Shown here in pieces: positions 14,323 through 26,096 of a stretch of DNA of 64,000 nt. The notes under the pieces were generated by a model, which saw only the letters and a list, made by a program, of their open reading frames with translations, was not told the DNA's origin and did no database searches. How positions within the stretch are numbered: the first letter of the stretch is position 1; each line of letters opens with the position of its first letter. The DNA is from an uncultured Pseudomonadota bacterium (GTDB taxonomy: Bacteria; Pseudomonadota; Gammaproteobacteria; Burkholderiales; SG8-39), in the NCBI GenBank assembly GCA_903829815.1, contig CAIKRR010000094.1:1-64000 (forward strand), read 5' to 3'. The position numbers were made by a program, and so were the translations under genes.

Positions 14323-15234
14323 TCAGCCGATGCGCGGGCCGAGTACCGTGGTTCGCAGCAGACTGCGCATGGACTCACGCTCATCGGCCGTCACCGGGAC
14401 ATAGGGCGGATACGGCTCGCCAGTGGGCACACCGATGAGCGACATGGCAGCCTTCATCGCAGGCGCAAGGCCTCGATGCATCCACTTGGCCGGAAAGAGC
14501 GCGAACTGCAACTGCAATTCGGCAGCACGTGCATGGTCGCCCGCAACAAAGGCATCGATGATGTGACGCGCGATCTCGCTGCCGGGCGGTGGCATGGTCG
14601 CACCTGACCCGCCCAGTTGCAGCGTCGCAAGCAGCATCTGCATGGTGGTGAAGTAGCGTGCATGCCCGGCCCGGTCGATCTCGACGATCAGACGTGACAC
14701 CCGTGCCAGGTCGCGCGAGCTTTCCTTGATGAGTTGTATGCAGGGCAGTTTGGCCAGTGCAATCGTGTCAGGCACGGATACATCGGCGCCCGGCCCCGGA
14801 TTCAGATAAAGCGTAATGGGCAGATGCGTCTCGCGGCCAACCGCCTCGTAATAGGCAATGAGATCGGCCTGCGTGGGCGGCCCGGCAAAGGGTCGCAAGG
14901 GGGCCAGCAACTGGACGGCCGCGGCACCCAGACGTTCGGCCTGGTGCGCAATACCGATGGCCGTCCGGAAGGAGGGATGGGTGATGCCGACCATCACCGG
15001 CACTCGCCCTGCCACGCACTCGATGGTCTGACGTACCAGATCGAGTCGCTGCTCCATCGACAGATACGTGTACTCCTGCGTCTCGACCCCGGCGGCAACC
15101 ACCATCGTGGCCCGGCAGTCGTCGATGATGTAATCGATCTCGCGCTGCAAGGCAGGAAGGTCGACACCCAGGTCGGCATCGAACGGCGTGAGTGGTGCAA
15201 CGATGAGCCCGGGGGCTCTCTGTTCAGCGTTCAA
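14323..15234 (-). CDS. Dihydrodipicolinate synthase (DapA)-superfamily aldolase/lyase
   Basis: GLIVAPLTPFDADLGVDLPALQREIDYII...VPVMVGI; ITLYLNPGPG; IQLIKESSRD. Confidence 0.88.
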   Translation of the reverse strand: MNAEQRAPGLIVAPLTPFDADLGVDLPALQREIDYIIDDCRATMVVAAGVETQEYTYLSMEQRLDLVRQTIECVAGRVPVMVGITHPSFRTAIGIAHQAERLGAAAVQLLAPLRPFAGPPTQADLIAYYEAVGRETHLPITLYLNPGPGADVSVPDTIALAKLPCIQLIKESSRDLARVSRLIVEIDRAGHARYFTTMQMLLATLQLGGSGATMPPPGSEIARHIIDAFVAGDHARAAELQLQFALFPAKWMHRGLAPAMKAAMSLIGVPTGEPYPPYVPVTADERESMRSLLRTTVLGPRIG

Positions 15235-15299
15235 TCGTGTCTCCTCGATCAGACTCAGGTTTCGGACGCTTCGAGCGCGTTCACCGATGTTACCCAGTT

Positions 15300-16970
15300 T
15301 CAGGCATCGCGAGGATCACCGCGCGCGATCTCGGCCAGAAAGTCGGCGCCATACTGCGCAAGCTTGCGTTCGCCCACGCCATGCACCGCCAGCAGTTCAC
15401 GCGCGTTGCGCGGCCGCACCTGGGCCATTTCCTGCAGCGTGCGATCGGTAAACACCACGAAGGTGGGCACCTTGCGAAAATCGGCCAGACGCTTGCGCAC
15501 CGCGCGCAGCCGATCGAGCAGACCGACATCGGTCTCATCGCTTGCGACCGCAGCAGCGAAGACGTCGCGCGCAGCGCACCGACTGCAGGAAGCGCCACAC
15601 GCCTGGATCGACTCGGCAAAGTAAGCGGCCAGATCACGCCAGAAACAGCCACCGCCCTGCGCGAGGTCGAACATCCGTCGCACCGCCTGCTTGCGATCGG
15701 CACTCACCTCGCTCCCCTCCATCAGACGCTCGAGCGACATCACATCGGCCCACGAGTAGAAGAGGATGCAATCCGAGGGGGCACCATCGCGCCCTGCCCG
15801 GCCAATTTCCTGGTAATACCCCTCGATCGAGCGCGGCATGTCGCGGTGAATGACGAACCGCACGTCAGACTTGTCGATGCCCATGCCGAAGGCAATCGTC
15901 GCGCACACCACATCGAGGTCGTTGCGGCTGAAGGCCTCCTGAATGCCGCCACGCGCCTCGGGCGAGAGGCCCGCGTGGTAAGCGTCGGCCCGCACCCCCT
16001 TCGAGGCGAGCCAGGCGGCCGTGGAGTCGGCCGCGTTGCGCGAGAGGCAGTAGACGATGCCAGCCTCACCGCGGCGCGCCCGCACGATGCGCAGAATCAT
16101 CTCGCGCACTCCCTCGCCCTCACCCTTGCGGATGCTGTGCAGGTGCAGGTTGGGCCGAAAGAACGAGCCTTGCACCTGAAGCGGATCGTGCAACGCGAGC
16201 TGGGTGAGAATGTCGCGCGTCACCCGCGGCGTGGCCGTGGCGGTGAGCGCGAGCACCGGCAGCCCGCTGAACCGCTCCTTCAACCCGGCCAGATTGCGGT
16301 AGGACGGGCGAAAATCGTGGCCCCATTCGCTGATGCAATGCGCTTCGTCGACAGCGATGAGGCGCAGGTCAAGCCCCTCGAGCAAACGCCCCACGCCACC
16401 ATCGAGTCCCTCGGGTGCGGCATAGAGCAACTCGAACTCACCGGCGCGCAAGCGCGCCACGCGGTCATTGCGTTCGGCAGCCTCGAGGGACGAATTGAGA
16501 AAGGTGGCACGTATACCGACTTCGCTCATCGCGTCGACCTGATCCTTCATGAGCGATATGAGCGGCGACACCACCAGGGTGAGCCCGCCCAGGAGGCGCG
16601 CCGGAATCTGGTAGGTCACCGACTTGCCGGCGCCCGTGGGCATGATGCCCAGACAGTCACGGCCGCTCATCACTGCACGAATGATCTCGAGTTGCCCGGC
16701 ACGAAATCCCGGGTACCCGAAGAGCGTCTGGAGTGTGGCGATGGCATCGCTCGCCACACGCGCTTCGGCCTCGAGTTTCAGGCGCGCCGCCTGAGTGCGC
16801 AGCACTGCCACCGACACGGGCGTGAAGAGCCCCGGCTGCTCGCGATAGAGGCGACGCAGCGCCTGCAGGGCCGCGGTCGCCTCCCCTGCCGACAGTGTCA
16901 TCAGGGCATGTGCGGCCGCCAGCACGGCAGACTGATCGGCGGGTGCATCCGCTGCCTTCTTCAACGTCAT
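15300..16970 (-). CDS. recQ: ATP-dependent DNA helicase RecQ family, apparently without winged-helix domain
   Basis: FRAGQLEIIRAVMSGRDCLGIMPTGAGKSVTYQIPA; DEAHCISEWGHDFRPSYRNL; QEIGRAGRDG; Zn cysteines C...C...CSRC; C-terminal HRDC (ARELLAVHGVGERKLAQYG). Confidence 0.92.
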   Translation of the reverse strand: MTLKKAADAPADQSAVLAAAHALMTLSAGEATAALQALRRLYREQPGLFTPVSVAVLRTQAARLKLEAEARVASDAIATLQTLFGYPGFRAGQLEIIRAVMSGRDCLGIMPTGAGKSVTYQIPARLLGGLTLVVSPLISLMKDQVDAMSEVGIRATFLNSSLEAAERNDRVARLRAGEFELLYAAPEGLDGGVGRLLEGLDLRLIAVDEAHCISEWGHDFRPSYRNLAGLKERFSGLPVLALTATATPRVTRDILTQLALHDPLQVQGSFFRPNLHLHSIRKGEGEGVREMILRIVRARRGEAGIVYCLSRNAADSTAAWLASKGVRADAYHAGLSPEARGGIQEAFSRNDLDVVCATIAFGMGIDKSDVRFVIHRDMPRSIEGYYQEIGRAGRDGAPSDCILFYSWADVMSLERLMEGSEVSADRKQAVRRMFDLAQGGGCFWRDLAAYFAESIQACGASCSRCAARDVFAAAVASDETDVGLLDRLRAVRKRLADFRKVPTFVVFTDRTLQEMAQVRPRNARELLAVHGVGERKLAQYGADFLAEIARGDPRDA

Positions 16971-17083
16971 CGGGACCACCGGGCCAGCGCGGCCCCGGTG
17001 TCGCTCGGGTGTCTCCTGAAGAGCGCAGGAAACCTCGCACACCATGCGATCATCGCGGTTCACTTCCAGTGGTTGCTTGCATC

Positions 17084-17836
17084 ATGTTCTCAATCGACCC
17101 GGGCGCGATGCCTGTCGTGATCATCCTCGTGTTTCTGCTCGCGGGCGTGGTCAAAGGCATCATGGGCATGGGCATGCCCACGGTCGCGGTCGGCCTGATG
17201 AGCCTCTTTCTAACCCCCATCGAAGCCGCCGGCATCCTCATACTGCCCGGCTTTCTCACCAACGTGTGGCAGATGCTCGCAGGGCCGGCCTTGCGTGCCG
17301 TACTGCGTCGTCTCGCCGGGATGCTGATCGGCATCGTCGCCGGCACCGCACTCGGGGTGGCCTTTCTGGCCGGACATTCGTCGATGTTCACCGTGTTCGC
17401 ACTGGGGGCGGTCCTGTCAGCGTATGCGCTCCTTGCGCTCGGGGCCCTGCCATTGAGCATGCCCGCCCGTCATGAAACCTGGCTCGGCCCGCTCGCCGGC
17501 CTCATCACCGGCATCCTCAGTGGCGGTACCGGCATCTTCGTGATTCCGATGGTGCCCTACATCGCCTCGCTCGGATTAGGCCGCGAAGTGCTCATCCAGG
17601 CGCTCGGTACCGCTTTCACCGTGGCCGTGCTGGCGCTCGGCCTGAGCCTGTGGTTTTTCGGCAAGCTCACCCCCGACGCCGCGGGATGGTCGATGCTGGC
17701 CGTCATTCCGGCCTTCATCGGCATGGCGATGGGGCAATGGCTGCGTGCGCGCCTGGAGGCCGAGACCTTCAGGCGGGTATTTCTCTGGAGCGTGCTCGCG
17801 CTGGGTATCTGGATGATGATCCGGGCCGCTGTCTGA
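17084..17836 (+). CDS. Sulfite exporter TauE/SafE-family membrane permease
   Basis: FLLAGVVKGIMGMGMPTVAVGLMSLFLTPIEAAGILILPG; LITGILSGGTGIFVIP. Confidence 0.9.
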   Translation: MFSIDPGAMPVVIILVFLLAGVVKGIMGMGMPTVAVGLMSLFLTPIEAAGILILPGFLTNVWQMLAGPALRAVLRRLAGMLIGIVAGTALGVAFLAGHSSMFTVFALGAVLSAYALLALGALPLSMPARHETWLGPLAGLITGILSGGTGIFVIPMVPYIASLGLGREVLIQALGTAFTVAVLALGLSLWFFGKLTPDAAGWSMLAVIPAFIGMAMGQWLRARLEAETFRRVFLWSVLALGIWMMIRAAV

Positions 17837-17883
17837 GCCAGGGCAGACAGCAGTCCTTGCAGCCAGCAAACCCGAAAACGCTT

Positions 17884-18657
17884 TCAGGCAGTGACCGAGA
17901 AGGCAACTCGACCCAGCGTCTGCATCTCCATCTCGACATGCGCACCGGCCACCAGCGGTTCGGCCGCCGTGGCACCACCGGCCATGACCATCCAGCCCGC
18001 CTTGAGCGGCTCGCCAGCCTCTTGGGCAAAGCGTGCTGCCGACACCAGCGAGCGAATCGGGTGACCGAGGATGGCCGCCGTCGAACCGATGAGCCGTGGC
18101 TGCCCATTGAAGGAAAGCACCAGACCGAGGTTGGAAAAATCAATGTCGGGGCGATGCCAGGGGCCGGTCACGAAGCCGGACGACGAGGAGTTGTCAGCCA
18201 CCACATCGACCAGTGTGAACTTGAAGTTCTCGTAGCGAGAATCGATGATCTCCATGGCCGGCGCGATCGCCTCGACCGCATCCAGGGCCTGCAACGGGGT
18301 CACGGTACCAACGAGATCCTTCTTCAACAGGAAGACGATCTCGGGTTCGACACGGGGGTGAACGAAATTGGCGAGCGATATGCTCCCGCCGTCCTCCACA
18401 ACCATGTCGACCGTCAGACGCCCCCAGAGCATGTCTGACACGCCCATCTGGATGATCTTGGCACGGCTGGTGAAACCCATCTTCATGCCGACACGATGGG
18501 CGCCACGCTTGACACGACGCTCGATCGACTGGCGCTGGATCTCGTAGGCATCCTCAACCGAGAGTTTGGCGCCGCCTGACTGCGTGATCTGGGAAATGGC
18601 CTGCGCCTGGCGCGCGGCATCATCGACAATGGCTGCAAATCGCTGGATCTTGTTCAT
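17884..18657 (-). CDS. 2-oxo-3-hexenedioate (4-oxalocrotonate) decarboxylase, DmpH/XylI-like
   Basis: RRVKRGAHRVGMKMGFTSRAKIIQMGVSDMLWGRL; RVEPEIVFLL; AMEIIDSRYENFKF; DNSSSSGFV. Confidence 0.88.
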   Translation of the reverse strand: MNKIQRFAAIVDDAARQAQAISQITQSGGAKLSVEDAYEIQRQSIERRVKRGAHRVGMKMGFTSRAKIIQMGVSDMLWGRLTVDMVVEDGGSISLANFVHPRVEPEIVFLLKKDLVGTVTPLQALDAVEAIAPAMEIIDSRYENFKFTLVDVVADNSSSSGFVTGPWHRPDIDFSNLGLVLSFNGQPRLIGSTAAILGHPIRSLVSAARFAQEAGEPLKAGWMVMAGGATAAEPLVAGAHVEMEMQTLGRVAFSVTA

Positions 18658-18730
18658 GGCTTTGAAATCGCTCTGATTGAGTCGCTTGAATCGGGTTCAG
18701 TCGGATGGGCTCGGTGAGGGCGCAGGCGCC

Positions 18731-19558
18731 TCAGCGGCCGAACACCGTGCGCACCGAACCCAGACCACCGATACGCACATCGATCACATCGCCCGGGGCA
18801 ACCCCGGCCATCGGACCCAGTGCGCCGGTCATGAGCACATCGCCCGCCTTCAGTGGCGAGCCGATCTCGACCATCGTGCGGGCAAGCCAGAGCGCCGCGT
18901 TGAGCGGATTGCCCAGGCAGGCTGCACCGGCACCCAGGGAAATCTGATCGCCTCGACGCTCCATCACCATGCCACAGAGGCGCAGGTCGAGCCCTTCGAG
19001 CCGGCGTGGCTCATTGCCGACCACAAAGAGCCCCGAGGAGGCATTGTCGGCAATCGTATCGGTGATCTTGATGTCCCAGTTGCTGATCCGGCTACCGACG
19101 ATCTCGATCGCCGGCAAGGCATAGGCAACCGAGGATAGCAACTCGGTCATCGTGACCCCGGGCGTTGCAATATCGCGCTCGAGCACCAGCGCAATCTCGG
19201 CCTCGACCTTGGGCTGCATCACACGCGAGAGCGCAACTTCCTCGCCGTCACACAACATCATGTCGGCAAAGAGCATGCCGTAGTCGGGCTGATCGACCCC
19301 CAACTGCTTCTGTACGCTCTTGGCAGTGAGACCGATCTTGCGGCCCACCAGGCGGCGGCCCGTCTTCAGCCAGTACTGGGTATTGACCTGCTGAATGGCG
19401 TAGGCGCTCGCCACGTCGCCCGCTTCGATCTCGTCGCGAATCGGGGAGGTGGCCTGGAGCGTTTCTCCGGCCTTGCGCAAGCGCTCGGCAAGAGCACGAA
19501 TCTTCTGGGAAGCGCCCGCAGGCGCACTCGGGGATGTCTTCTTTTTCGTGGCCAACAC
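18731..19558 (-). CDS. 2-oxopent-4-enoate hydratase, DmpE/MhpD-like
   Basis: [76 protein letters not shown] start at 19558 proposed. Confidence 0.87.
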   Translation of the reverse strand: MLATKKKTSPSAPAGASQKIRALAERLRKAGETLQATSPIRDEIEAGDVASAYAIQQVNTQYWLKTGRRLVGRKIGLTAKSVQKQLGVDQPDYGMLFADMMLCDGEEVALSRVMQPKVEAEIALVLERDIATPGVTMTELLSSVAYALPAIEIVGSRISNWDIKITDTIADNASSGLFVVGNEPRRLEGLDLRLCGMVMERRGDQISLGAGAACLGNPLNAALWLARTMVEIGSPLKAGDVLMTGALGPMAGVAPGDVIDVRIGGLGSVRTVFGR

Positions 19559-19587
19559 GGAACTCCGCAGTGTCAGGTTGAGAGCCG

Positions 19588-19608
19588 CAGGGGCAACGGA
19601 TGCCCCTG
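19588..19608. repeat. Perfect intercistronic hairpin (8-bp stem, 5-nt loop)
   Basis: CAGGGGCA-ACGGA-TGCCCCTG between the hydratase and dehydrogenase genes; no T-tract on either side. Confidence 0.6.
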
Positions 19609-19625
19609 GGTCGATAAAGGCCGTT

Positions 19626-21086
19626 TCAGAGTTTGATGCAGACGTTGCGCAACTCGGTGTAGAACTCGAGCGAATGTACCCCACCCTCGCGTCCGATGCC
19701 CGACTGCTTGGAGCCGCCAAAGGGCGTACGCAGGTCGCGCAGGAACCAGCTGTTGATCCAGCAGATACCGACTTCGATTCGTGCGGCCACCCGATGAGCC
19801 CGGGTGAGATGGGTCGTCCACACCGTGGTCGCCAGCCCGTAGGCCGTGTCGTTGGCCAGGCGCACCGCCTCCTCTTCGGTGTCAAAGGGCGCAATATGGC
19901 AGCAGGGTCCGAAAATTTCCTCGCGAATCACCGCCGAGGACTCGGGCAAGCCGGTCCAGATCGTGGGCTGGACCCAGGCGCCGTTGGCCAGTTCTCCTTC
20001 CATCGGCGGGATGCCACCGCCGGTAACGATCGTGGCGCCTTCGGTGCGTGCCTTGTCGTAGTAGGAGAGCACCTTGCGCTGGTGTTCCTTGCTGATGAGC
20101 GGCCCCATGCCAGTCGACTTGTCCTCGGGGCGCCCCAGCTTGAGCGATTCGGCCTTTGCCTTCAGCGCGGTGACGAAGCGATCGAAGATCGGTCGCTCGA
20201 CATAGACCCGTTCGGTGCCCAGGCAAACCTGGCCGCAGTTGGCGAACACGGCACGCCCGATGCCCTCGATGGCGGCATCGAAATCGCAATCGGCAAAGAC
20301 CACCCCGGCGTTCTTGCCACCGAGTTCGAACGACACCGGTCGCACGCCATCGGCAGCCGCCTTCATGATGGCTGAACCGGTTCCGGTCTCACCGGTAAAG
20401 GTGATGGCATTGACGCCGGGATGGCGGGTGAGGAACTCGCCCGCCGAGCCGGGGCCGAAGCCGTGAACCACGTTGTAGACACCGGAGGGGACGCCGACCT
20501 TGGCCATCACCTCGCCCAGCAGCGTCGCGGTCTGCGGGGTCTCTTCCGATGGCTTCACGATGACCGCGTTGCCGCAGGCAAGCGCCGGCCCCACCTTCCA
20601 CGTCATGAGAAGCAGCGGCAGGTTCCACGGACAGATGACCGCAATCACGCCCTTCGGTACACGCAACGCGTAGTTGATCGCGCCCGCGCCATCGGGGGTG
20701 CTCATCGAGAAGAATTCGCTGGGCACATTCTTCACCACATCGGCAAAGATCTTGAAGTTGGCCGCACCGCGCGGAATGTCCAGATGGCTGGCCAGACTCA
20801 CCGGCTTGCCCGTATCGGCTACCTCGGCCTCCAGGAAGTCGTCGAACCGGCGGTTGATCTCATCGGCGACCGCATAGAGCATCTCTGCGCGCTTGGCGAT
20901 ATCCATCCGGCCCCACGGCCCCTCGAGTGCGGCCCGCGCTGCTGCGACCGCCGCTGCAATCTCGGGCGCGCCCGCTTCGCTCACCAGACCAATCAGTCGG
21001 TTGTCGACCGGCGAGCGGTTCTCGAACGTCTTGCCGGAGCGGGCAATGACGAACTCGTTGGCAATGAAATGGGGAGTCGGATTCAT
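19626..21086 (-). CDS. 2-hydroxymuconic semialdehyde dehydrogenase (DmpC/XylG/AmnC-like)
   Basis: ALDH family: [85 protein letters not shown]. Confidence 0.9.
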   Translation of the reverse strand: MNPTPHFIANEFVIARSGKTFENRSPVDNRLIGLVSEAGAPEIAAAVAAARAALEGPWGRMDIAKRAEMLYAVADEINRRFDDFLEAEVADTGKPVSLASHLDIPRGAANFKIFADVVKNVPSEFFSMSTPDGAGAINYALRVPKGVIAVICPWNLPLLLMTWKVGPALACGNAVIVKPSEETPQTATLLGEVMAKVGVPSGVYNVVHGFGPGSAGEFLTRHPGVNAITFTGETGTGSAIMKAAADGVRPVSFELGGKNAGVVFADCDFDAAIEGIGRAVFANCGQVCLGTERVYVERPIFDRFVTALKAKAESLKLGRPEDKSTGMGPLISKEHQRKVLSYYDKARTEGATIVTGGGIPPMEGELANGAWVQPTIWTGLPESSAVIREEIFGPCCHIAPFDTEEEAVRLANDTAYGLATTVWTTHLTRAHRVAARIEVGICWINSWFLRDLRTPFGGSKQSGIGREGGVHSLEFYTELRNVCIKL

Positions 21087-21152
21087 GCGGGGTGATACCT
21101 CGGGAATGGAGCCAGATGCGGAATGCGAAACACGCCGTGCGAAAGACCGGGG

Positions 21153-21713
21153 TCAGCCCAGTTTCTTGATACGCAGCACCCAGTCGCGATACGCCGCCAT
21201 GTGCTCGGTGACGAACTTGCGGGTGGCCTCGTCGGTGCAATTGCCCTCGGCATCGAACTTGGTCTGCGCCAGACCAATGAAGGTTTCGGGGCGCGGCATG
21301 AAGAAGACCTGCATCAATTGCATGATGCGACGCACTTCGTACTGGACGCGTGCGCCACCCAGGGGCCCCATGGTGGCGCTGAGCACCGTCATCGGCTTGT
21401 TGGCAAAGGGCTGGTCGGTGCCCCGTGAGGCCCAGTCGATCGCGTTCTTCAGAACGGCCGACATGGCAAAGTTGTACTCGGGGGTGCAGACCAGAATGCC
21501 ATCGGCAGCAAGAATGGCCGCCCGGAACGCCGCTGCTGCAGGCGGGTAGCCCTTGGCAAACTCGTCACCATCGAAAAACGGAATGTCGCGCAGTTCGAAC
21601 GGCTCGATGGTGACATCGGCCGGGGCTACCTGACCGGCCAGCTTGAGCACCATGCGGTTGTAGGAACCCTTGCGCAGGCTGCCGCAGAGACCGAGGATCT
21701 TGAGTTGTGACAT
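21153..21713 (-). CDS. NADPH-dependent FMN reductase family protein
   Basis: MSQLKILGLCGSLRKGSYNRMVLKLAGQ...DGILVCTPEYNFAMSAVLKNAIDWASRG. Confidence 0.92.
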   Translation of the reverse strand: MSQLKILGLCGSLRKGSYNRMVLKLAGQVAPADVTIEPFELRDIPFFDGDEFAKGYPPAAAAFRAAILAADGILVCTPEYNFAMSAVLKNAIDWASRGTDQPFANKPMTVLSATMGPLGGARVQYEVRRIMQLMQVFFMPRPETFIGLAQTKFDAEGNCTDEATRKFVTEHMAAYRDWVLRIKKLG

Positions 21714-21752
21714 GGAAAGGACCTGTGTGTGTTGGATCGGTGAAGGAACAAT

Positions 21753-22427
21753 CTACTCGGTGTCGCCAGCGGTGAGGAACTCCCACATGCGCTCGGCGAT
21801 GCGGCCCGCCCAGGTGGCTCGGGCGCGGGCCTGCTCTTCATTCATGCGCGGGGCGCTGTCGGCAAGACCTGCGGCGAGCGCCGCCAGTTCGACGCGCGCT
21901 GCGTCCTCGAGGAACCAGGCAAGACACACGGCCTGCTCGATGTCGACGCCGGCCGTGACTGCGCCGTTCACGCCCACCACGATGGCCGATGCAGCACCAA
22001 TGGTCTCACCAACGCCGATCGCTGCCGCTTCGTTGCGGATGAGTCCGGGGTCGGACCAGAACGGCACTTCAGGGAAGAAATACGACCCGAATCCGTGGCG
22101 AGCCTTCGGCGTGCGACCCAATGCAGACAGGGCCAGGACATTGGGCGAGAGAAAACGGGCGACCGCCCCGACTTCGGGCCGGCGCTTGTAGATCTGCTGG
22201 TGCATCCGCACCTCGCCCAGAACGCCCTCGGGCAGCGCCCCATCGACGGTGCAGACCGTGCCGGCCTCGCCATTGGCGATGAGCCCCATGGGCCTCGCCG
22301 CGCAAACCAGAAAGTGCTGCTCGTCAAGACGCTGACTGCAATGCCCATAGGCGTTGACCAGACCGCCGCGGGCCAGTGCACGGGCGGCCTTGCGGACCTT
22401 GATCTGCTGCTGTTCTGTAGCGTTCAT
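21753..22427 (-). CDS. Class II aldolase/adducin-fold protein lacking the usual zinc histidines
   Basis: RKAARALARGGLVNAYGHCSQRLDEQHFLVCAARPMGLI...GEVRMHQQIYKRRPEVGAVARFLSPNVLALSALGR...AIVVGVNGAVTAG aligns with the class II aldolase fold; HTH and GHG motifs absent. Confidence 0.8.
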   Translation of the reverse strand: MNATEQQQIKVRKAARALARGGLVNAYGHCSQRLDEQHFLVCAARPMGLIANGEAGTVCTVDGALPEGVLGEVRMHQQIYKRRPEVGAVARFLSPNVLALSALGRTPKARHGFGSYFFPEVPFWSDPGLIRNEAAAIGVGETIGAASAIVVGVNGAVTAGVDIEQAVCLAWFLEDAARVELAALAAGLADSAPRMNEEQARARATWAGRIAERMWEFLTAGDTE

Positions 22428-22567
22428 GCACGACCTCTGTGGGTTATTCGCCGGCGCTGGCGGCTGGTTTGCCGCATCTGGGCGGCATGTTCTGATCTTG
22501 TCAGCGGTGTGTTCGTGAAGGGTTCGCGAGTGCGTTTGCGGCTGGCGCGCAGCCAGGCCACACACGC

Positions 22568-24094
<1,527 letters not shown>

Positions 24095-24289
24095 GGCGAT
24101 TTTCTCGTGAGTGACTGAGGAGCGGCTGAGAAAGCGGGTGTCACGGACCCTGCCGGCTCGAGCAGCGAAGCCCGACGATGAGCCTGGGGTGCACCCGCGT
24201 TGACCGGACAGGCACCCGCCAAGTCGGTCGAACTTACCTTGTGCAGGGAAGCCTTGTCAACGCAGTCCGCGTCTGGTGAATGGCACGAC

Positions 24290-24853
24290 TCAGCCCTGAG
24301 CGGCCAGAACCTTGACATCCATTTCGGCATGCCACTCGGCAATCGGTCTGAAGCCAGGCAGGCTGCGCGCATGCCCCTCGACGAAAGCCCACACCGCCTC
24401 GTCGGGCATCGACAGGTCGATCGGGATGCGCATCGGTTGATGGACATACCAGGGCGTATCGATGAAGAGTTCGGTTCGGTGCCCTTCCGGGTCGCGAAAA
24501 TAGACCGAGATGGCATTGCCGTGGGTGATGCAACCCAGGGTAGGCCCTTCCATCACCACGCCCTCGGCACGCAGACGCCGTTCCATCAGGCGCAACTGGT
24601 CGAGGCCGCCAGCGCGGAACGAAACCTGCTGCACGACATCGAAGGGCAGTTCATCAGGCCGACCGGTCGCAAACACGATCTGGTGATGTTCACGCGGATG
24701 GCGGGTCATGAACGCAATGCGGGCGCCGTTGTCCAGAACACCTCGATCGCTGCACACAAAGCCCATCACGCGGGTATAAAAGTCGACCATCGCGTCGATG
24801 TCGCAGACAAACATGCCGACGTGACTGAAGGCCAGGGACAGGGACTCGGTCAA
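24290..24853 (-). CDS. VOC-superfamily protein, possible single-module type I extradiol dioxygenase
   Basis: LAFSHVGMFVCDIDAMVDFYTRVMGFVCSDRG...REHHQIVFATGR...FRDPEGHRTELFIDTPWY; candidate H/H/E ligands. TTG start at 24853 preceded by AAGGAGGAG. Confidence 0.75.
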   Translation of the reverse strand: MTESLSLAFSHVGMFVCDIDAMVDFYTRVMGFVCSDRGVLDNGARIAFMTRHPREHHQIVFATGRPDELPFDVVQQVSFRAGGLDQLRLMERRLRAEGVVMEGPTLGCITHGNAISVYFRDPEGHRTELFIDTPWYVHQPMRIPIDLSMPDEAVWAFVEGHARSLPGFRPIAEWHAEMDVKVLAAQG

Positions 24854-24962
24854 GATGATTCTCCTCCTTGAATGCATGGGCCACGCAGACCCTCAGAGGC
24901 TACGTTACCATCAGGTGGCATTGCCGTGGCTCCATCGGCATGCACAGACTCGGGAGGGGACG

Positions 24963-25943
24963 ATGAAAATGCATCAGACTGCGCTCGCCGTGGCACTGGC
25001 TGCCATCGCACTGCTGTGTGCGCCGACACAGCCCCGCGCGCAGGACGGGACGCAACGTCCCATTCGCCTGATCGTGCCCAATGCACCCGGTGGCGGCACC
25101 GACATCATCGCGCGCCATGTCGCGCAGTTCTTTGCCGAGACTCTGCGCCAGCCGATGATCGTCGAGAACCGCACCGGTGGCGGATCGCTCGCTGGCACCG
25201 ACTACGTGGCCAAGGCGCCCCCCGATGGCCAGACCCTGCTGCTGGGCGGCGTGAGCAGCCTTGCGCTCAACCCGGCGCTCTTTCGCAACCTGCCCTACGA
25301 CCCGCTGCGCGACTTCGTGGCGGTAGGGTTCCTTGCCGCGTATCCCTTCGTGCTTGTCGCCCGCCCCGATCTGCCCGGCTCGAGCCTTGCCGATCTGGCA
25401 CGCCTGGCGCGCGCCAATCCAGGCAAGATGTCTTTTGGGTCCGCCGGCGTTGGCACGGTGCAGCATGTCTGGGCGACGATCCTCACCAAGAGCCTGGGGC
25501 TGGACATGGTGCATGTCCCCTACAAGGGTGCGGCCCCGGCGGTGCAGGACATGATTGGCGGGCGGATCGACGTGATGTTCGACAACCTGTCGGCCGCACG
25601 CACCTACATCGACAGCGGCCGCCTGAAAGCACTGGCGGTGTCATCGAGCCGGCGCGCCGAAGCTTTGCCCACGGTGCCGACGGTTGATGAAACCGGTCTG
25701 GTGAAATTCAGTGGCGAGAGCTGGTTCGGGGTCTTTGCCCCCTCGCAGACCCCCGGCACTGCCATCGAGCGCCTGCGCAGCGGATTGGCATCGCTCTCGC
25801 GCAATCCGGACTTTGCCGCTCGTATCGAGCATGACACCGGACGCACAATGCCGATCCCCCCCGCGGAGCAACAGGCCTTCCTGCGCGGCGAAATCGAACG
25901 CTGGGCGCGGCTGGTCGCGCGCTATGAGGTGACTGCCGACTGA
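24963..25943 (+). CDS. Tripartite tricarboxylate transporter substrate-binding protein (Bug/TctC family)
   Basis: Signal peptide then RPIRLIVPNAPGGGTDIIARHVAQFFAETLRQPMIVENRTGGGS; VHVPYKGAAPAVQDMIGGRIDVMFDN. Confidence 0.94.
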   Translation: MKMHQTALAVALAAIALLCAPTQPRAQDGTQRPIRLIVPNAPGGGTDIIARHVAQFFAETLRQPMIVENRTGGGSLAGTDYVAKAPPDGQTLLLGGVSSLALNPALFRNLPYDPLRDFVAVGFLAAYPFVLVARPDLPGSSLADLARLARANPGKMSFGSAGVGTVQHVWATILTKSLGLDMVHVPYKGAAPAVQDMIGGRIDVMFDNLSAARTYIDSGRLKALAVSSSRRAEALPTVPTVDETGLVKFSGESWFGVFAPSQTPGTAIERLRSGLASLSRNPDFAARIEHDTGRTMPIPPAEQQAFLRGEIERWARLVARYEVTAD

Positions 25944-26096
25944 ATGTGCGGGCCCCTGTTCGCGCTCGAGCTCGTCGTGTCGCCAAGCGGGAAAAGTACC
26001 GCAACAGGCGCGCAAACCCGATCAGCGCCCGTGACTTGATCGCTAGACTCCGGCCCATCGTGACAAAAGGCCGTGCCCCCCAGGTGCGGATCGCCC

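Noticed and set aside
15237-17120. 627-aa plus-strand ORF
   Set aside because: Antisense shadow of recQ; no recognisable domain
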